A DNA stretch of 64,000 nucleotides. Origin: Haematococcus lacustris. Its lineage: Eukaryota > Chlorophyta > Chlorophyceae > Chlamydomonadales > Haematococcaceae. Position numbers and translations under genes: made by a program. This document shows, piece by piece, positions 11,373 through 26,300 of this stretch. The stretch's first letter is position 1. Every line of letters starts with the position of its first letter. Location of the stretch: NCBI GenBank assembly GCA_030144725.1, contig JASKMD010000030.1, forward strand, positions 964,525 through 1,028,524. Reading direction: 5' to 3'. Below the pieces are notes generated by a model. It was not told the origin of the DNA and did no database searches. It saw only the letters and a list, made by a program, of their open reading frames with translations.

Positions 11373-14300
11373 TGATTCCGTTTGCCTGGCTTCCCAATGC
11401 TTGCAGCAACACACCCAGCGCAGCGGCATGTCAGGCCAGGCAGATGACCTGGTGTCGTATGTGGAGTACATCCGCAACCACGCGTGAGTCCTAGACAAGG
11501 CCAGGCAGCAGGGTGCAGCCAAAGAAGGGTATGAAGCACTATGGCTCTACCTTCTGCCTTGCTGCACCTCCTTCACTGCCTTGCTGGCTTGTGGTATTGA
11601 GCACCAGGGTTTGGGCTGACTAGCTGTAATGATGGAGAAGATGGAGATAGAGACATCACTGAGAATATGCAGGTCTAGGATGATTTGTGCTCAACACGTC
11701 AGGGGGCCTCATGATGCTGTCGAGTATATAGGAGCAAGTGCTTTTGATCAGCGACGTGGCTCACCTCCCCATGGAGCCATCCCAGGAATCTGGCCAGCTC
11801 ATGCACATGCAGCAGCCCATACAAATGCAGGCCAGGCATGGGCGCAGGCAATGGCACATTTGCATGTTTGCCTTGTTGTGTTTCTGGCTGAACCCATGGT
11901 GCCCAGGCTTGCGTTGCGGGTTCACCGTGAAGCGCTGAACTCCATGCGCACGGTGTGGGAGATCCTGCTGCATGCTCATGTGCGCTTCCAAAACCTGGCT
12001 GAGGCCATCAGCCGCATGGACGCCGCCATCAAGGCTGCAGACAGAGTGTACAAGTGGGTGCTGCCAAGGGGTGTGGCAGGGCCTGCAGCTGGGCCCCTCG
12101 CTGCTGAAGGGTCAAGCAGGGCTAATGATCAGGCTGCCTCGGTGGTGTGGGAGTGTTTGCGCATGCTGCCTCCTGCAGCACCAGCGTGGTGCTCCTGTGG
12201 TGCAGTATTGGCTGTCGGCGCTGGGCTGCTTGCTGGGCACAAAGCATGGCCTAGGGCTTTGGCCCAGGCTGTGCTGCGGTTGGTACTCAGCTGGTGTGGT
12301 GCCCTGGGCGCTGTCAGCAGGCCAGTGTGACGGCCCTGTTGTGCCCTTAGCCTTTTGCTCTAACCTTGCTCGACCACCCACAGACCCTGTCCCATGTTAG
12401 ATTAGGCCAGCTCGTCAAATCAGGGTTGGCGATTGGTGTGGTGCCCTCAGCACGTTGCCCTCAACCTAGTCTGCATGTCTGTCCGGTGCAGGTCAGTGTT
12501 GGCACGCCACCTGGGCCACATCCAAATGGTCAGATTGTACGCCAAGGTGTGAGGTCACACTCCAGCATGGGGTCTTATACCACAGTGTGGATGCCTGGGT
12601 TCAGGCCACACCTCAGCACCATCACCAGGGCTGATATGGGTGACGTCCTCTTCCCTACTGAAGGGAATGGCAGGAGGGGCCAGAGGGCAGTGTCATCTAG
12701 GCATGGCATGTGTCACAGACCCAGGTGTCCAGCAACCCATGCCTCAGAGCAGTCACATGTGCTTCAGAGCAGTCACATGTGCCGGGAAGTGCCAGCACTG
12801 GCTCTGCTACGCTGCTGCCCCTGCTCCTGCTGCTGCCTGCAGTTCCTGGAGCATGTCAAGCACGACCCCTGTGAGTGGGGGCTGCAAGCCAGCCGCCTGG
12901 GCTGCACCATACCCTCATCAGCAGCTCGCGCTTGCAGCAGACAGTCAGAACCCCTGCTGCATATGCGTTGCCTGCATTGGCCCCACACCTGCCCTAACCA
13001 CCTGCTGGCTGACTGGCTGCTGTTCTGACACTGCTGCGTGACACTGCTGCTTGTAGGGGGCGCCACCAAATGGTTTGCGTGAGTGAGGGAGCAAGGGGCC
13101 TGGGTGAAATGCGGTCAGGATGCTTTGCCAGCTGGTGCAGTGAAACGCACCCAGCACCCTCCACCTCCTACTGCTGAGGGCAGGGTGGGACAGCCCCAGC
13201 TGCTTTGGTCACCTGTGACCTGGATATGCCGGCTTACCGCCCCTGACCTGCTTGCATGTGTGTGCCCCTTACCCACCTGGCAGCGAGGCAGAGAAACTGG
13301 AGTCTGTGGAAGAGGACCAGAAGAACCAGGACGCCATTGACGGCCTGGATGTGTCCGACCCTGATCTGCGGGCGGCAATGATGTCAGCAGGTGGGTGATG
13401 CTGCGTGACTGGTAGCACCGCCGCCTGCTTGTAGGGGCAGCACTATTGCCTGCACTGTATGTCCGACACTACCAGCCAGCTGCTTAGCCTGTGTGCTCAG
13501 TAGGGTGCGGTGGGTTTGTCCCAGCTGCGTGTGAAGTTGTTTGCTGGAGGGTGAGGGACCTCGCTGGAGCTTGCTTTGCTGCAGCGGCCTTGCCCTTGTG
13601 CTTTTTCTGCTGACAGGGCCGCTGGGTGGGACGGGTGCCAACCCCCGCTGCGTCATCATCATCAACGCCCAAGGCCAGATCCAAATGACCAACAGGGTGA
13701 GTATTGATTGCACTGGCGCAGGCCCGGACTACCTTCAGCCTCCAGTCAGCATTTGCGCAGCCCCACCACCCTACCTTGACCCCTGTCCATCAGCCCTGCC
13801 TGCCTGCACCATTACCCCACCACCCTCACTGCCGCCTGTCCACCTGCCGCAATGGCACTTCCCAGGCACTGCTGGACGTGTTTGGCTATACCAAAGCAGA
13901 GATCCGGGAGAGGAATGTGGGGCTGCTGATGCCGCCCGGGACTGCTGCCGCGCACAACACATATCTGCGCAACTACATCACTTCAGGTGTGGGCTGGGCG
14001 GGCAGTCAGTGCAGCCTGCCATGCTGCCATGCTGACCTGCATGCATTGAGACTGCCTCTGCTGCCATCCCCATGACCGCTGCAGGCCAGCCCAAGATCCT
14101 GAACCAGACCATCGAACAGCTGGCCATGACCAAGGACAGGCGGTGTGTGGCTTCACCTGCTCGACGTGCCCTTCCGCCTCATTGCCTCACTGTACCTGGC
14201 CCTGCTGCTGCCTCACCTCACTCAAAATCTGGCCCTGCTGCTGCCTGTCTCCATACCCAACTCTCCATACCTGGTCCCACCTTGCTCAAACTCACCTACC

Positions 14301-17300
14301 CCACCTCATGAGCCTTCCCCTGCATGCACTGCAGGCTGCTGCCAGTGTCACTGATGGTCACGAAGATCAGTGGCATCGCTGAAGACTCCAGCTTCTTGGG
14401 CATCTTGGAGGTGGGCCGTGCTGATGTGCTGCCAGGCAGGCTCTTCAGGGGTGGGCACAAACCTACTGCTGCCAAGAGCTCACTCACCACACCACTGTCG
14501 CCACCAGGGCTATGTCAAGCCAAACATGTTATTCTCCAGGTTTGCTGCAGCCATGCCTCCACTGTGTGCGGTTAAGCATCAGGGTAAGCGTAAGAGTGTT
14601 AGTGGGTACGGGTAAGAGTAAGAGTGTTGGGTATCAGGGCAGTCATCATCTGCAGACCCAGCCCAGGTGGGAGTGTCATGTGAGGAGCAAGCACGATGAG
14701 GAGACACCTGTAGAGGCAAACAGACAGTGTACACTGACCTGCACACACACACACACACACACCCTGCTTGTCCTTGTGCCTGCCTGCCTGCCTGCTCGCC
14801 CTGCAGCCGATTGCACCAGCTCCAGACACAGCCACGATCTGGGTCAGCCTGGATGGCGGCATCCTGGGTGTTGACGCACAGTTCACTGACTGGTATGTTG
14901 CAGGGTGTGGTGGGTGGAAGAGCTCAGGGCAGCAAGCACACCGTGTTATACAGCAGCACTGCACAGCACCTTGGCCCTCAGCCTGGAGCCTTCATTGCCG
15001 TTTAACACTGAGCGTGGACCATTGGAAACTGTGTTTTTCTCTGTGTGGAGTTCCCATGCACATGGCATACACATGGCATACACATGGCATACACATGGAC
15101 ATGGTCGCCTACCACCTACACTATTGCCTGACCCAGAGGGCTATGATGTAGAGTTGGCATGACAAACATGCACTAATCGTGCGCTGATAACAGCTCAAAT
15201 ATGTGATGTGAGCTCTCACAGCGCGAGGCTCACAGCACAGCACAGCTGCAGCGGACTACACCATGACAAACCTTGTCTTCACATGCTTTTAGTTGGGGGC
15301 GGCTTTTGCTTGTTGGTGGAGGCATTGCGCCACTAGGCTCATACCAGCTACCTGCTCATACCAGTGTGTCACTCCGCCACATCACTCTCACACCTACGAA
15401 GGGCACCTTTAAAGGGATAAAGGGCACCTCAAAGGGCCGAAGGGCACATCCAAAGGGTGCCAGCAGCGATGCACATTAGCACTGACTGGCCAGCTTGCTG
15501 CCTGAGTGTATGTCCCACTCAACTCCTTCTCCACATCCTCGGCAGTGATCTAGGTTTGCACCCTCAGGCTGGCAGCCGTGCGACCTTGCCACCTGCCTTT
15601 TGTCCCGGTGCCCTGCAGGTTTGCCTTCACATCTAGTGAAGTTCAAGGCTGGGCGCTGAGCCGCCTGGTGACGAAGCAGAGCAAAGCACTGCAGCAGTGA
15701 GTGGTGTGATTCAGATTGTTGTGGGTGCCCAGTTATGAGAGAGATGTAGGCATATGTGCATCCTCTGCTTCAATGAGATGTACATCAGCTACCTGCCCAG
15801 TAGGCCAGCCACCGCACAGCCCACAACGTAACACACTTCACTGAGTTTCTATGCGAGCGATAGCACAGGACGTCAGCTCATAGACAGAGGTGCAGGGCTG
15901 AGACCTAGGTCCCTCATAGCAAGGCCAGCCAGGGTCATGAGGGGACACTGCTAAAGACAGTCCGAAGTCCGAAGTCCTCTCGGATAAAGAGTTTTGGCCC
16001 ATGCCTGTAGGGTACAGGCGCTAGGGTGAAGGCACACAGGTGCAAAAGTCCAGGTCAGCACCTTGGCCCTCGACCTAGAGCCTTCATTGCCGTGAAACAC
16101 TCAGCGTGGGCCACTACAAAACAGTGTTTTTATCTGTGTGGAGTTCCCATGCACATGGCTTACACATGGCATACATATGGCATACACATGGGCATGGTCG
16201 CCTACCACCTACACTATTGCCTGACGCAGGGGGCTATGATGTAGAGGTGGCATGACAAACATGCACTAATTGTTAGCTGATGGCAGCTCAAAGGGGGGCA
16301 CACACTACTGTGCCCCAACAGGCTGCTGCTGCTGTTGGGCCATGGGTGGCATGTCCAGGCCAGCAGTCCAGGCCAGCAGCTTAGCCAGGCTCGGTCCCAG
16401 GGGCAGCTCGTCAAGGCTGGCTGCTGCCACTGCCTGCACAGGTGCATGATGCGCGCTCGTGCAAGCCTTCACAACCGCCACTTTCCAGCATCGGCCCAGG
16501 CAGACTCCAGCATGTCTGTGGCCAAGAGGGCCGCGGCAGAGGCCAGTGCGCACAACCCTTCCCTGCCATTAAGTCGGTCTGCCCTGACAGAATCTAGGGT
16601 TGGCAGCACTAGGGCCTCGTAGAACAGCACCTTGAAAAGCCTGCCGAGCCAATGCATAATGTGGCCTGCACATTGCAGCCGCTTGCATCATGACCATGCA
16701 TTACTTTATTTGTGTTACCTCCATTTGTGCCACTATGCTTGCTGATGCCTGCTGCTTATATTGCTGACTGCTGCTGCACAGGTACTGGGAGTGTTGTCAG
16801 GAACGCCTCCAACCACATGCTCCAACTCCATTCTGCGCCTTCTGTACTCTTACCCCAAAGACCAGTGCGCCCAACTGCCTCAAGTTCCCTCACTTTGCCC
16901 TAAAGGCCCATGCATGCCACCCTGCCTGCATGCCTTGCTCTACCCTTGCCTATGCAGCCGCTGCCCATGCATTCAGCACCCTCCCTCCTCTGCCAAGCGG
17001 GCAACAAATACAGTGCAGAGGCAGAAAAGGGTCCCCTCACTAGAGGTGGTGTTTTGTCTATGTGTGAGGTTGTGTCTATACGGAGTACCTCCCACACACA
17101 TGGCATGGGCACCCACCACCTACACTACTGCTTGACCCCTGTGACGCAGTAGAAAATTGGCAAACCTGAATTGTTCTGCTCTCGGGCTGTTCTGCGCTCG
17201 GACCTCGGCCTCGCGTCTGCAGGCAGGCTTAACACGCACAGGTCTGCCTATTATCTGATGTAGTTGGCTTGGTGGGATCTTTAACAGCCCTCATACCCTA

Positions 17301-20300
17301 TTGCGGCCTCCTAAATGAGCCGTAAATCAGTCTTCAAACGCCGGCAACACCCAACTACAGGGCTATAGCTTGAGATTGGTATGGCATGCATGCACTGATG
17401 TAAGCTAATGACAGCTTGATGGGAGGCACACAACTGTGCCCCAGCAGGCAGCGTCTGCGGCTGCTGCTGCTGCTGGGCCGTACGTGCGCGGTCTTGCAGC
17501 TGCTTGCAGGCCAGGTCAGGGCGCTCCTTGCCCTTCTTAGGTAGCTTCAGCTGCTCCAGCCACCAGCACAGCTTCAACAGGCGGCACCCTCCCATTGCTT
17601 TGCATGAGCGGCTCTCCCATTGCTCTGCATGTTCGATGCCACAGTGCAGTCCCTGTCTTCCCACCTGCCAGGCTGTGGTGCTGGAGAGCTGGGTTAAGTG
17701 GCAAATGGCAAAATTGTAAATAGCCTTGCAATACAGCTACCCTAACCTAACGGTTGGCCATAGTCTTTTGACCAGTCTTGCAGCATGCTGTACCCCAACA
17801 ATGTTGTTTGCTGTTCCTTGCAGACATCCAACTTCAACTGGCAGGCTGAGGGCGTTGGCCTGGCTCACAAGTATGCTGAGCCTCAAGACGTGGACGTCAC
17901 TGTGGCCAATGCTGGTGAGCAACAGCAGGCCAAGCTTCAGCCTATTCCAGTGCGGCAACAACACTCTGTGTGACCATTGGACAGTGCACACCATCACCAC
18001 CCATCCGTTGGACACCCATCCGTTGGACAGTGCATCACCACCATCACCACCCCATCCTGCATTCAGGCAGTCACGCTTCTTGCTCTAGCCAGTTGATGAC
18101 CAAAGGCTGCCAGCAAGCCACAGCATTTGAGCGGATGCCTGCCTGGCTGGCTGCCATGCAGGTGGTGGAGCTGTGCTGTACCATGTGCTGACGCTCCAAG
18201 CTCGCCAGATCCTGGCTCAGTCACAGCTATCAAGTGTGGCCTGCTTGCCAAACGCTCCGCCTGGGGTTCAACCACCTGCATATTTCCAAGCACATACGGA
18301 CGCAGTGGCACAGGCGGAAATCAGCAGCAAAGGCAGCAGCCAGAGACAAGACACTCCAAGCGCATCAGGGGTGGCGGACTCAAACAGGCAGAAGGTGGAA
18401 GAAGGTCCTGATACTGTATCAGGCAGGCAGTCCCCTGGTCGGCATGGGATGGGTGTGGAGGATACACCGCGGCCTCATACCCAGCCAGGTGCACCGCAAG
18501 CAGAGGGTGCTCAAGGCGGCCAAATGGCTGTCAGGCGCAGCAGCACCCTCATCATGAAGGAAGCCACGCCACCCACTTTGAGCAGCATCCAGGTGGGCTG
18601 CCACCGCACTTTGCATGTGACATGCCTGGCGTTGCTGGTGTGGTTTTGCATGACACCAATTCACATGCGCTTGTTGTACTACCACATCGCGTCGCTTGCT
18701 GCTGCCCTTCCTGCATTCTACCACTCAGTCCTGCCACTCAGCCAGCAGCATACCCCACAACCCTGTCCCTGATCAGGCCCAGCACCACTGTGCCGTGCGC
18801 AGCCCCTGATGGTGGTGGCTGACAGCCGGGGCCGCGTGTGCCACGTGACGCTGAAGATGGCGGAGCTGCTGGGCCGCAGTGTGGAGGCCCTCAAGGCCAA
18901 CGGCATGGAACACGCCTTCTCGGCCCTGCTGCCGGAGCCCTTCTCTCACATGCACCACAGCCTGCTCCAGGTCAGCTCCGCAAGGTCACTCACCAACAAG
19001 GGGTTTTACCTGGGCCACCTGGACAAGACCTGCACCATGGGCTGTGCCTAGTCCAGGGAAGCCAATGTCTCCTGGTAGCAGACTGCCACAGCGCATGCCG
19101 CTTGTGTACAAGTTGAGCAACACCAACACTGCATGCATAGCCCATCATGGCATGCAATGCCATGCATCACTTCATCAGCCTGTTTGCCCTTACTCCTGCT
19201 GCACTTGCTGCACCTGTTGCCATTGTGTTGTGCAGGCCACCGCCAGCTCTGTGCCGCCACCTCACAGCTGCCGCAGTGGCCTGATCCAGCTGCTGCAGCG
19301 CACAAGCGGGCAGGGCCAGACAGAGGCTGTGCCCTTCCAGCTGCAGGTGAAGCTTGCCATACCTGCTCCCTATCAAACCTCCCCATTGCTGTTGAATGCC
19401 TTTCGTGGTGCCTCATACACATTCTCTGGTGGCCATTGTCTTGTCAGCGTCCAGGCATGGTTTGGTGAGTCTGTGCAAAGCTGCAGGATGGCCTGCGCCT
19501 CGCTGCAGATCAAGCGCAGGACTGGTTTGGAGGCAGTGTACCATGTTGCCACCTTCAATGAGGCCACCATGGAGCAGGTCAGGGGAGCCACAGGCACTGC
19601 GCTTTGGGACAGCCCTGGCTACTGGCTGCCTGCTTTGGGCTGCCAGCTTCTGCCCTGTCTCACCTGTGTCAGTCCTGCTATGCATCAGTCGCCATGCAGA
19701 GGGCCCCTGCACCGGCCATCTTTCCTTGCTGTTGAACCCAGGCCCTGGATGAGCGGCGCCTGCTGCTGGAGGTGGATGCTGACGGCCTCATCACTGGCGT
19801 GAGCAGCGGCACGCCCACGTCACTGTTTGCCCTGGACCCAGCCACTTTGCCCGGGTTGGCCCTGGACGCAGTGTTGGACTTCATGCACCCCACCACTGCC
19901 CAGGATGGTCCGTAACCTGCAGCCTGGCGCTACCCAGCTGCCACACAGCTGCCCTGCCACATCAGGATCAGTTGCAGGTGCACGCACTGGCTCATGGCCA
20001 GGTGGTGCTGGGTCGCCTACCACTGCTGGTGCCATGCCTAGGGAGCGACCGCCAACCTAGAAGTCAAAAAATCTATAGCCTAGAATCCTAGGCATTTCTA
20101 GGAATCCGAGCCACCTAGAATTCTATGGGCGTACCCTAGCTGTGCTGTGCTACTGGTGCTGTGGCCCTACCCCTTGGACCCCTGCTGCCATGCATCCCTT
20201 GTGCCCAGGTGAAGATCATCATCATCGCATGAGCGAGGCAAACAGCCAGGTGATGGGCTGTTGCTGCTTTGCATGGCCAGGCAGGAACCCACCCCTGGCC

Positions 20301-23300
20301 TCAGGTTCCTGACTAACCTCTGTTTTTTCGGGAATTTGAACCTGGTAGGTGCTGCTGGAGCTGGCAGCGCGGGCGGCTGAGGAGCCTGGCCTGTCCTGGC
20401 GGGTGGGCGTGGGCATGGCTGGCGCTCAGACCGCTCCCACCAAGCTCAAGGGCAAGGCCAGGACCATGCTGGGCAACAAGACCAAGCCGGCTGTGAGACT
20501 GCTGTCCTCACTGCTGGCAGTGTTGAGAGGATGCAACATTGTGCTTCAGTGCAGCCTGCTTGCCTTCCATGCTAGCTGATTGATCTGACGCAGGTCTAGT
20601 GTAGTGCAACAAGCTGTGGCCACATCATCACACATATATGTAGACTCAACATATCATGGCCTATGCTTATGCTTCTGGCATTGTGTCTAATCCTTTGCCC
20701 TCTCATTATCGTAGCCCTACCTATGTTGGTGGCGCATGCTGGGTGTTTCCCTCCGCCCTCCACACACTGTATTGCCAGCCAACCTTGCAGCCTGCACTGT
20801 TGCTTGTGCATACTTCCGAGTCTGTGGCTACATACAGCCATGCCCTGCTGCCCGCTGCCATACCTGCAGATCATGACCATCAGTGTGGCGTTTGATGACC
20901 CCCACATGGCGTCCCTGGACTCCATGCAGATCATGGTGAGCCCTGCATGCCTGTCTGGTGCCTGCCTGGGTACCCCTTGCATGGCTTCACTGCACACTGT
21001 CATGTCACTGCCCTCACCCTGACGCATGCAGTGCTGGTGGACGTCGTGGCATTATGCCTGAGTGCCAAGATACAGAAATCAGGATTGTGCTTTCCGTTTA
21101 TTCTTAGTGGGGTTGTGTGCATGCTGCACAGCCATTGCCTGGATGGCCCATCTTCAATGTGCCCCCTCCTTACTTGTCTCAAACTGCTGCCTGACACACA
21201 TAACTTGTTTTGGCCCGACCTTGCCTGCTTGTCAGCCTGTGATGCTGCCCCATGCTTGTGTGCAGGTTGAGCTATGGCGGGCAGACCTGGCCTGCAGTGT
21301 GATTGAGGTGAACGCATCAGGCCAAGTGGTGCCACTGGGCTGTGACGAGCTGAACGCCCTGTGCCCCTCAGGTCAGACCCCTCCTCCTGGTACCCAACCC
21401 CTGCACCTTCTTGCATGCCACCTCTGCCTTGGCCTCTGCCTGCATGCACTGCACCTTCTACCCTGGCCGCAACTGCCTTGCCCACCCTCTCTTTTTCCAG
21501 CTCCACGCCCTTACCCATGCCTGCTGCTTGCTGACCCACTCCTTTGCACCTTACCCTACCATTGCTGAGAGTGGAGGTATGGCACTATGTGTGCAGGGCT
21601 GGTGCTGGGGGCCCCCTTGAGCGCCCTGCTGGACCAGCCCCTGAGCAGCCTGCTGCCCTGCCTGGCGGGCAAGAGCCTGACAGACCTGTTCCACGAAGGC
21701 GCCTTGGGCCCGCCGCCCTCTGGCTTTGCTGCGACCGCGCCTGCTCTGAAGGCTGCGGAGAAGAAGGGGGGCAGGGCCAGGGCCAAGGGTGCGTGGCTCG
21801 CAGGCTACTGAGGCTGGGCAGTCAACACTGGGTCCGGCTGCGCCTGAGGTCAGGGGAGGACCAGATGCAGTTCAGTGTCAGGCTACACAAACTCTTCTGA
21901 ACTGAACTTGTGCTTGAACGGCCTGCTACCCAGCACTTTCATGTTATGCTAGGTTTTTTCTTTGCTGTGGTGGTAAGGCCAGCAGCCCACATACTGGCCT
22001 CACACCCGCAGGCCTGTCAATGAGTGAGATGCGCAGCAGCCCCACCCACATCATCCGAGTGCCGCACCTGGCAGATGCAGCTGACCTGACACTCAGCCTC
22101 CAGGTGTGTGTCTCGTTGCTGCTTATTTGTTGTGGAGCTGCACCTTTGCAGGCCTGTTTGCCTGTTTGCCGGCAGCTGGCAGACATTTGCTGCAAGCTAC
22201 AGCCAGATGTTTGCCCTGCCCCCTGAAGCTACGAACGCTGCACTCGAGCATGTGACCTGGCTGCCTGCATGTGCCTGTGGGCAGGTGGTGCGCAGGTCAG
22301 GCAGCCCCGGCTACTTTGTGGTGCTGCACCCGCTGGCGCCCCGCACCTCCCGGCCTGGCCTGGCCATGTTCTTGCTGGGAGAGCCTGCTCCTGATGCCCA
22401 AGGACATGCCGCGGTCACTGATGGCAGGGTGGGTGCAGGATCCATGGCAGCAGCATGCCTGGAGGGCATCAGCCTCAAACTCATGTCCATGCAGCCCCCT
22501 CCCTCCTCCCTTCTTCCCTTCCCCTCCCCTCCTCCCCTCCTCCCCTCCTCCCCTCCTCCCCTCCTCCCCTCCTCCCCTCCTCCCCTCCTCCCCTCCTCCC
22601 CTCCTCCCCTCCTCCCCTCCTCCCCTCCTCCCCTCCTCCCCTCCTCCCCTCCTCCCCTCCTCCCCTCCTCCCCTCCTCCCCTCCTCCCCTCCTCCCCTCC
22701 TCCCCATCCTCCCCTCCTCTCCTTTTCCCATCCTCCTTTCAACCCATTGGCACCACTGCAGACTGAACACCGCAAGCGCCGTGCCTCAATGGAGTTCCTT
22801 TGCTCAGCGGCACTGAACCGCCCTAGCCAGCCAGTTCTGGGCTCACTGGCGATGACTAGCCATCCCCTCTTGAAACCATCTCACCAGGCTCATGCCTCCT
22901 TTCCAGTTCCTGAGCAACCTCCTGTGCCCTTGCATCCTGGGCATTCGGCAAGCACCGTCCTTGACCCACCCACTAGCCATGGTCAGCCGTCCAGGCAGCA
23001 GTCCCTGATCCAGGGTGACAAAGGGGACGTGGAGCATACCTTTGTGGAGTCCCTGGCAGCCAACAGCAGCAAAGGGGGCGTAGCAGGTCAGGGCACACAC
23101 ACGGAGCTGGAGGGGGTGTCTCGACGCTCCTCATTGCGAGAGGAGGAGCTGGACGCCAGCAGCACATCCAGCAGCCAGGCTGAGGTGGTGACCAGGACTG
23201 TGAGCGGCAAGCCATCCAGCCGGGATGTGAGTCCTGCAGTGACCACCTCTCCTGACCTAGCACCCCTCCTGACCTTGTGGCCTTTAGGAATCCTTAAGTG

Positions 23301-26300
23301 CTGCTGTGCCCAACCTCCCTTACACCGTGTCTGTCCTGCAAGCGCTACAGACGTAACCTACAGCCTTTCACTCCACCCCTCATGTTCTTGTGCTTCCTGC
23401 GTGCTGTACACCTCCTTCATAGCCAACATGACTATGAGCATGCTGCCCCTCATGCAGGCGATGATCATGGCTTGGCTGCATGGCGACCAAGGCCCAGGAA
23501 CCCCCCAAGACTCTCCAATGCACAGATCAGCCCCAGTCCCTCCAACAGCCCCAGCTGACAGTCTCCCTGCTGCACCAGATGCACCAAACGCTCTGGGTGC
23601 ACCAGTCAAGGAGCGGTCCAGCCCCCACTCTCAAGCATCATTCACCAAAGTAGTATGGAGATCTCTGCCAGCAGCCAGCACGTCAGCCCCACCCCTGCCA
23701 CAGCCGGTGCTAGAAGATGAGGCCAGCGTGAGGGGAGGCAGACTGCTGCAGGCCATAGCACGTGGTTCTGTTAGAGCAGGCAACCAAATGTTCCAAGCGG
23801 GCAGTAGCAGTATGGCAAAGCAGCGGTTGAGTGAGGTGGGTGAGGGCAAGGCAGGGGCTGGGACACGGGCAATCCTAGGGGCTAGGGCCAGGCTATCTTG
23901 GGAACCTGCCGGCGTGATGCCAGGGGCAGATGAAGCCTGGGCTCGCAACTCTGGTGGCTCCATGCCGAGCTTGAGGGAGGGGGCTGCTGGAGAGCAGGAG
24001 GTGGAGGAGCTTGAGGACGCTGAGGCCCTGGACAATGATGACACTATTGGCGACAGCCACTACCTGCGTGGCAAGCGCTTCAAGAAGCTGTTCAAGCTGC
24101 TGAGCAGTGATGTGGTGAGGCGAGGGTGACAGCACTGTGGGTGTATGGGCAGTGGAGAGAGTGACAGCTGCCATCCTCTTCTCATTGCGCGTTTTTGCTC
24201 TGAAGCACCCGTGTCCTTACAGCCATGCCTGCTTGCGTGTGGCCCGCTGCTGTTGTTCCAGGTGCAGCAGCCGGTGCAGCGGTACCGCACCCACACCCTG
24301 TTCCTGGTGCTGCTGCTCATCGCGGCCCACACTGGCTGCTTTGCCCTGATGTACACCATCGTGGGCACCCAGTCCCAGCTGGTGGCCACCCTTGGTGATG
24401 TGGGTGAGTGAGCAGCCAGGCTGCTGCACCCCTGATGCTGGCTGGGCAGTTGCCATCCTTGCTGCTGGCTGGACAGTTGCAGCCACTCATAGTGCAGGGT
24501 GTCATGGCCAGGTTGCCTGTGGTGTGGTGGTGTCCAGCCTCCTGCCACTCCCCTTGCCCTCTGCTTGCAGGTACTGCAGGCATCCTGGCCACAGAGGTGG
24601 CCACGTTCAGCCGCACCCTCAACATGCACTGTGAGCAGTCAGGCCCGTGATCAAAGCGCATGTCTCCCTCCCTCACTACTATTAACATATCTCCCCTACA
24701 ACAGGCCAACGCTCACAGCAGGGGAGTGTGAGGGACCCCGTACTGCAGGCCCACTGCAATGCTGACCGCTGGCATGCTGCCCTGACATGCCCATCAGGCT
24801 TAGCAGGCTGCTGCCCATGGCAACAGTTTGCCAACCCTCACATCACCACCAGCTGCTGCTCAGCTAGGGTTGCGCTGCTGAAATGCCAAGACATGGGAAG
24901 AGCGGCTTCAAGGGGGCCACCTTGCTGCCTGCTGGCCTGGCTGCAGACTCCAACATGACTGTGCCAGACGGGCCAGGGGGCCCAGGGCTGCGCCTGGCCA
25001 GCTCCCCTGAGGACCTGCCCCACCTGAAGCAGGTGAGGGGGCTGGCTAGTGTCAGAGCAAGGCTGACTAACTACACGCCACCATGGCTCCTTCCCATCAT
25101 CTTTGCCTACAAGCACCATCACCACCTCCCATGCCCAACATGTGTGTATGCAACAGTGCGCGCATTGAAACCAAATGTGATGCAGGCAGGCACAGCCTGA
25201 GCGTGTTGCGCTGGCTTGCTGTGCAGTTGCTGAGTGAGCACACTGACGCCTTCTACACCATGCACCAGAAAGCGTATGCAGGTGAGGGGCTTCCTGGCAG
25301 GGCCAGGGCCAGGTAGTCCCTGAGGGCACCCAATGCTCATGCCCACAGCAGGCACTGAACCCAGGGCCCCAGCTCAGGAACACCATGCTGAAGCTGCAGC
25401 CAGATGAAGCTGTGGGGCATGTGCTGTGCTTTCATAGTTCACCTGCTGACTGCCTCCTTGTTCCTTACGGGCCCCTTGTGCTGTGCTGTGGAGGTGACAC
25501 TTTGTTCACTACCCTATGCCATGGCCACCACCTCTCTCTCGCAGGCATGGCCAGGGCAGGAGGCAGGCTGCCTACACAGGACGGACTGCGCGACCTGTGG
25601 GGTGGGTGAGGAGCAGCCCTGTGCAGCTGACACCCATTTCTACACACCCACCACCATGAGAAGGCCCTGCCTCTGCTACTTGCCTGGCTGCAGATGCCGA
25701 CTCCTTGAAGGGGATTGTGTTCACCAACATTGCTGTAAACCAGTCCCTGGGCAACTTCAGCACTCTGAACCTGTAAGGCTGGGCTCTGGGGTCAGGACAG
25801 CCCTGGTCCAGCATTGCCATCCTGGCCTGTTGCTAAATACATGTCATGCAGCTGGCTGAACGATTGGCCATGGTCTCTGTACCCATCACCCTGACACCCT
25901 GACACGTGCGGTACCCATCATCCTTGCGGTTGCCTGTGATCCTACATATGCTGCCCGCCCACATGCCGTACCTGGCAGCAGTGTTGTGCTTTGTGTAACC
26001 TCCACTCTGTATCAATGCCGTGTATGCTGCTGGCTGTGCTGCAGGTACAATTCGACCAAGCTCATGGGGTTGTGGACCGCCGGCAACCAGTTGGCGGCCA
26101 AGGCTCGCTCCCTGCTTCAGAATGGCGAGGCCTACCTGCGCACCCTTGGCCCCAGCATAGCTGACTTCATGTACAACCCAGACCTGCTCTACATTGTCAC
26201 CAACGGCCCAAACGTGAGCCCTTCCCAGGGGCAGCACACAAACACTGCAGGCCTGCACACCAGAGCACTTGACCTTGGAGCTGATCCTGATATGAACCCT

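Noticed and set aside
22297..22775. Minus-strand frames rich in EEGRRGG
   Set aside because: Antisense of the CCTCCCCT intronic array and the preceding PAS-region exon.
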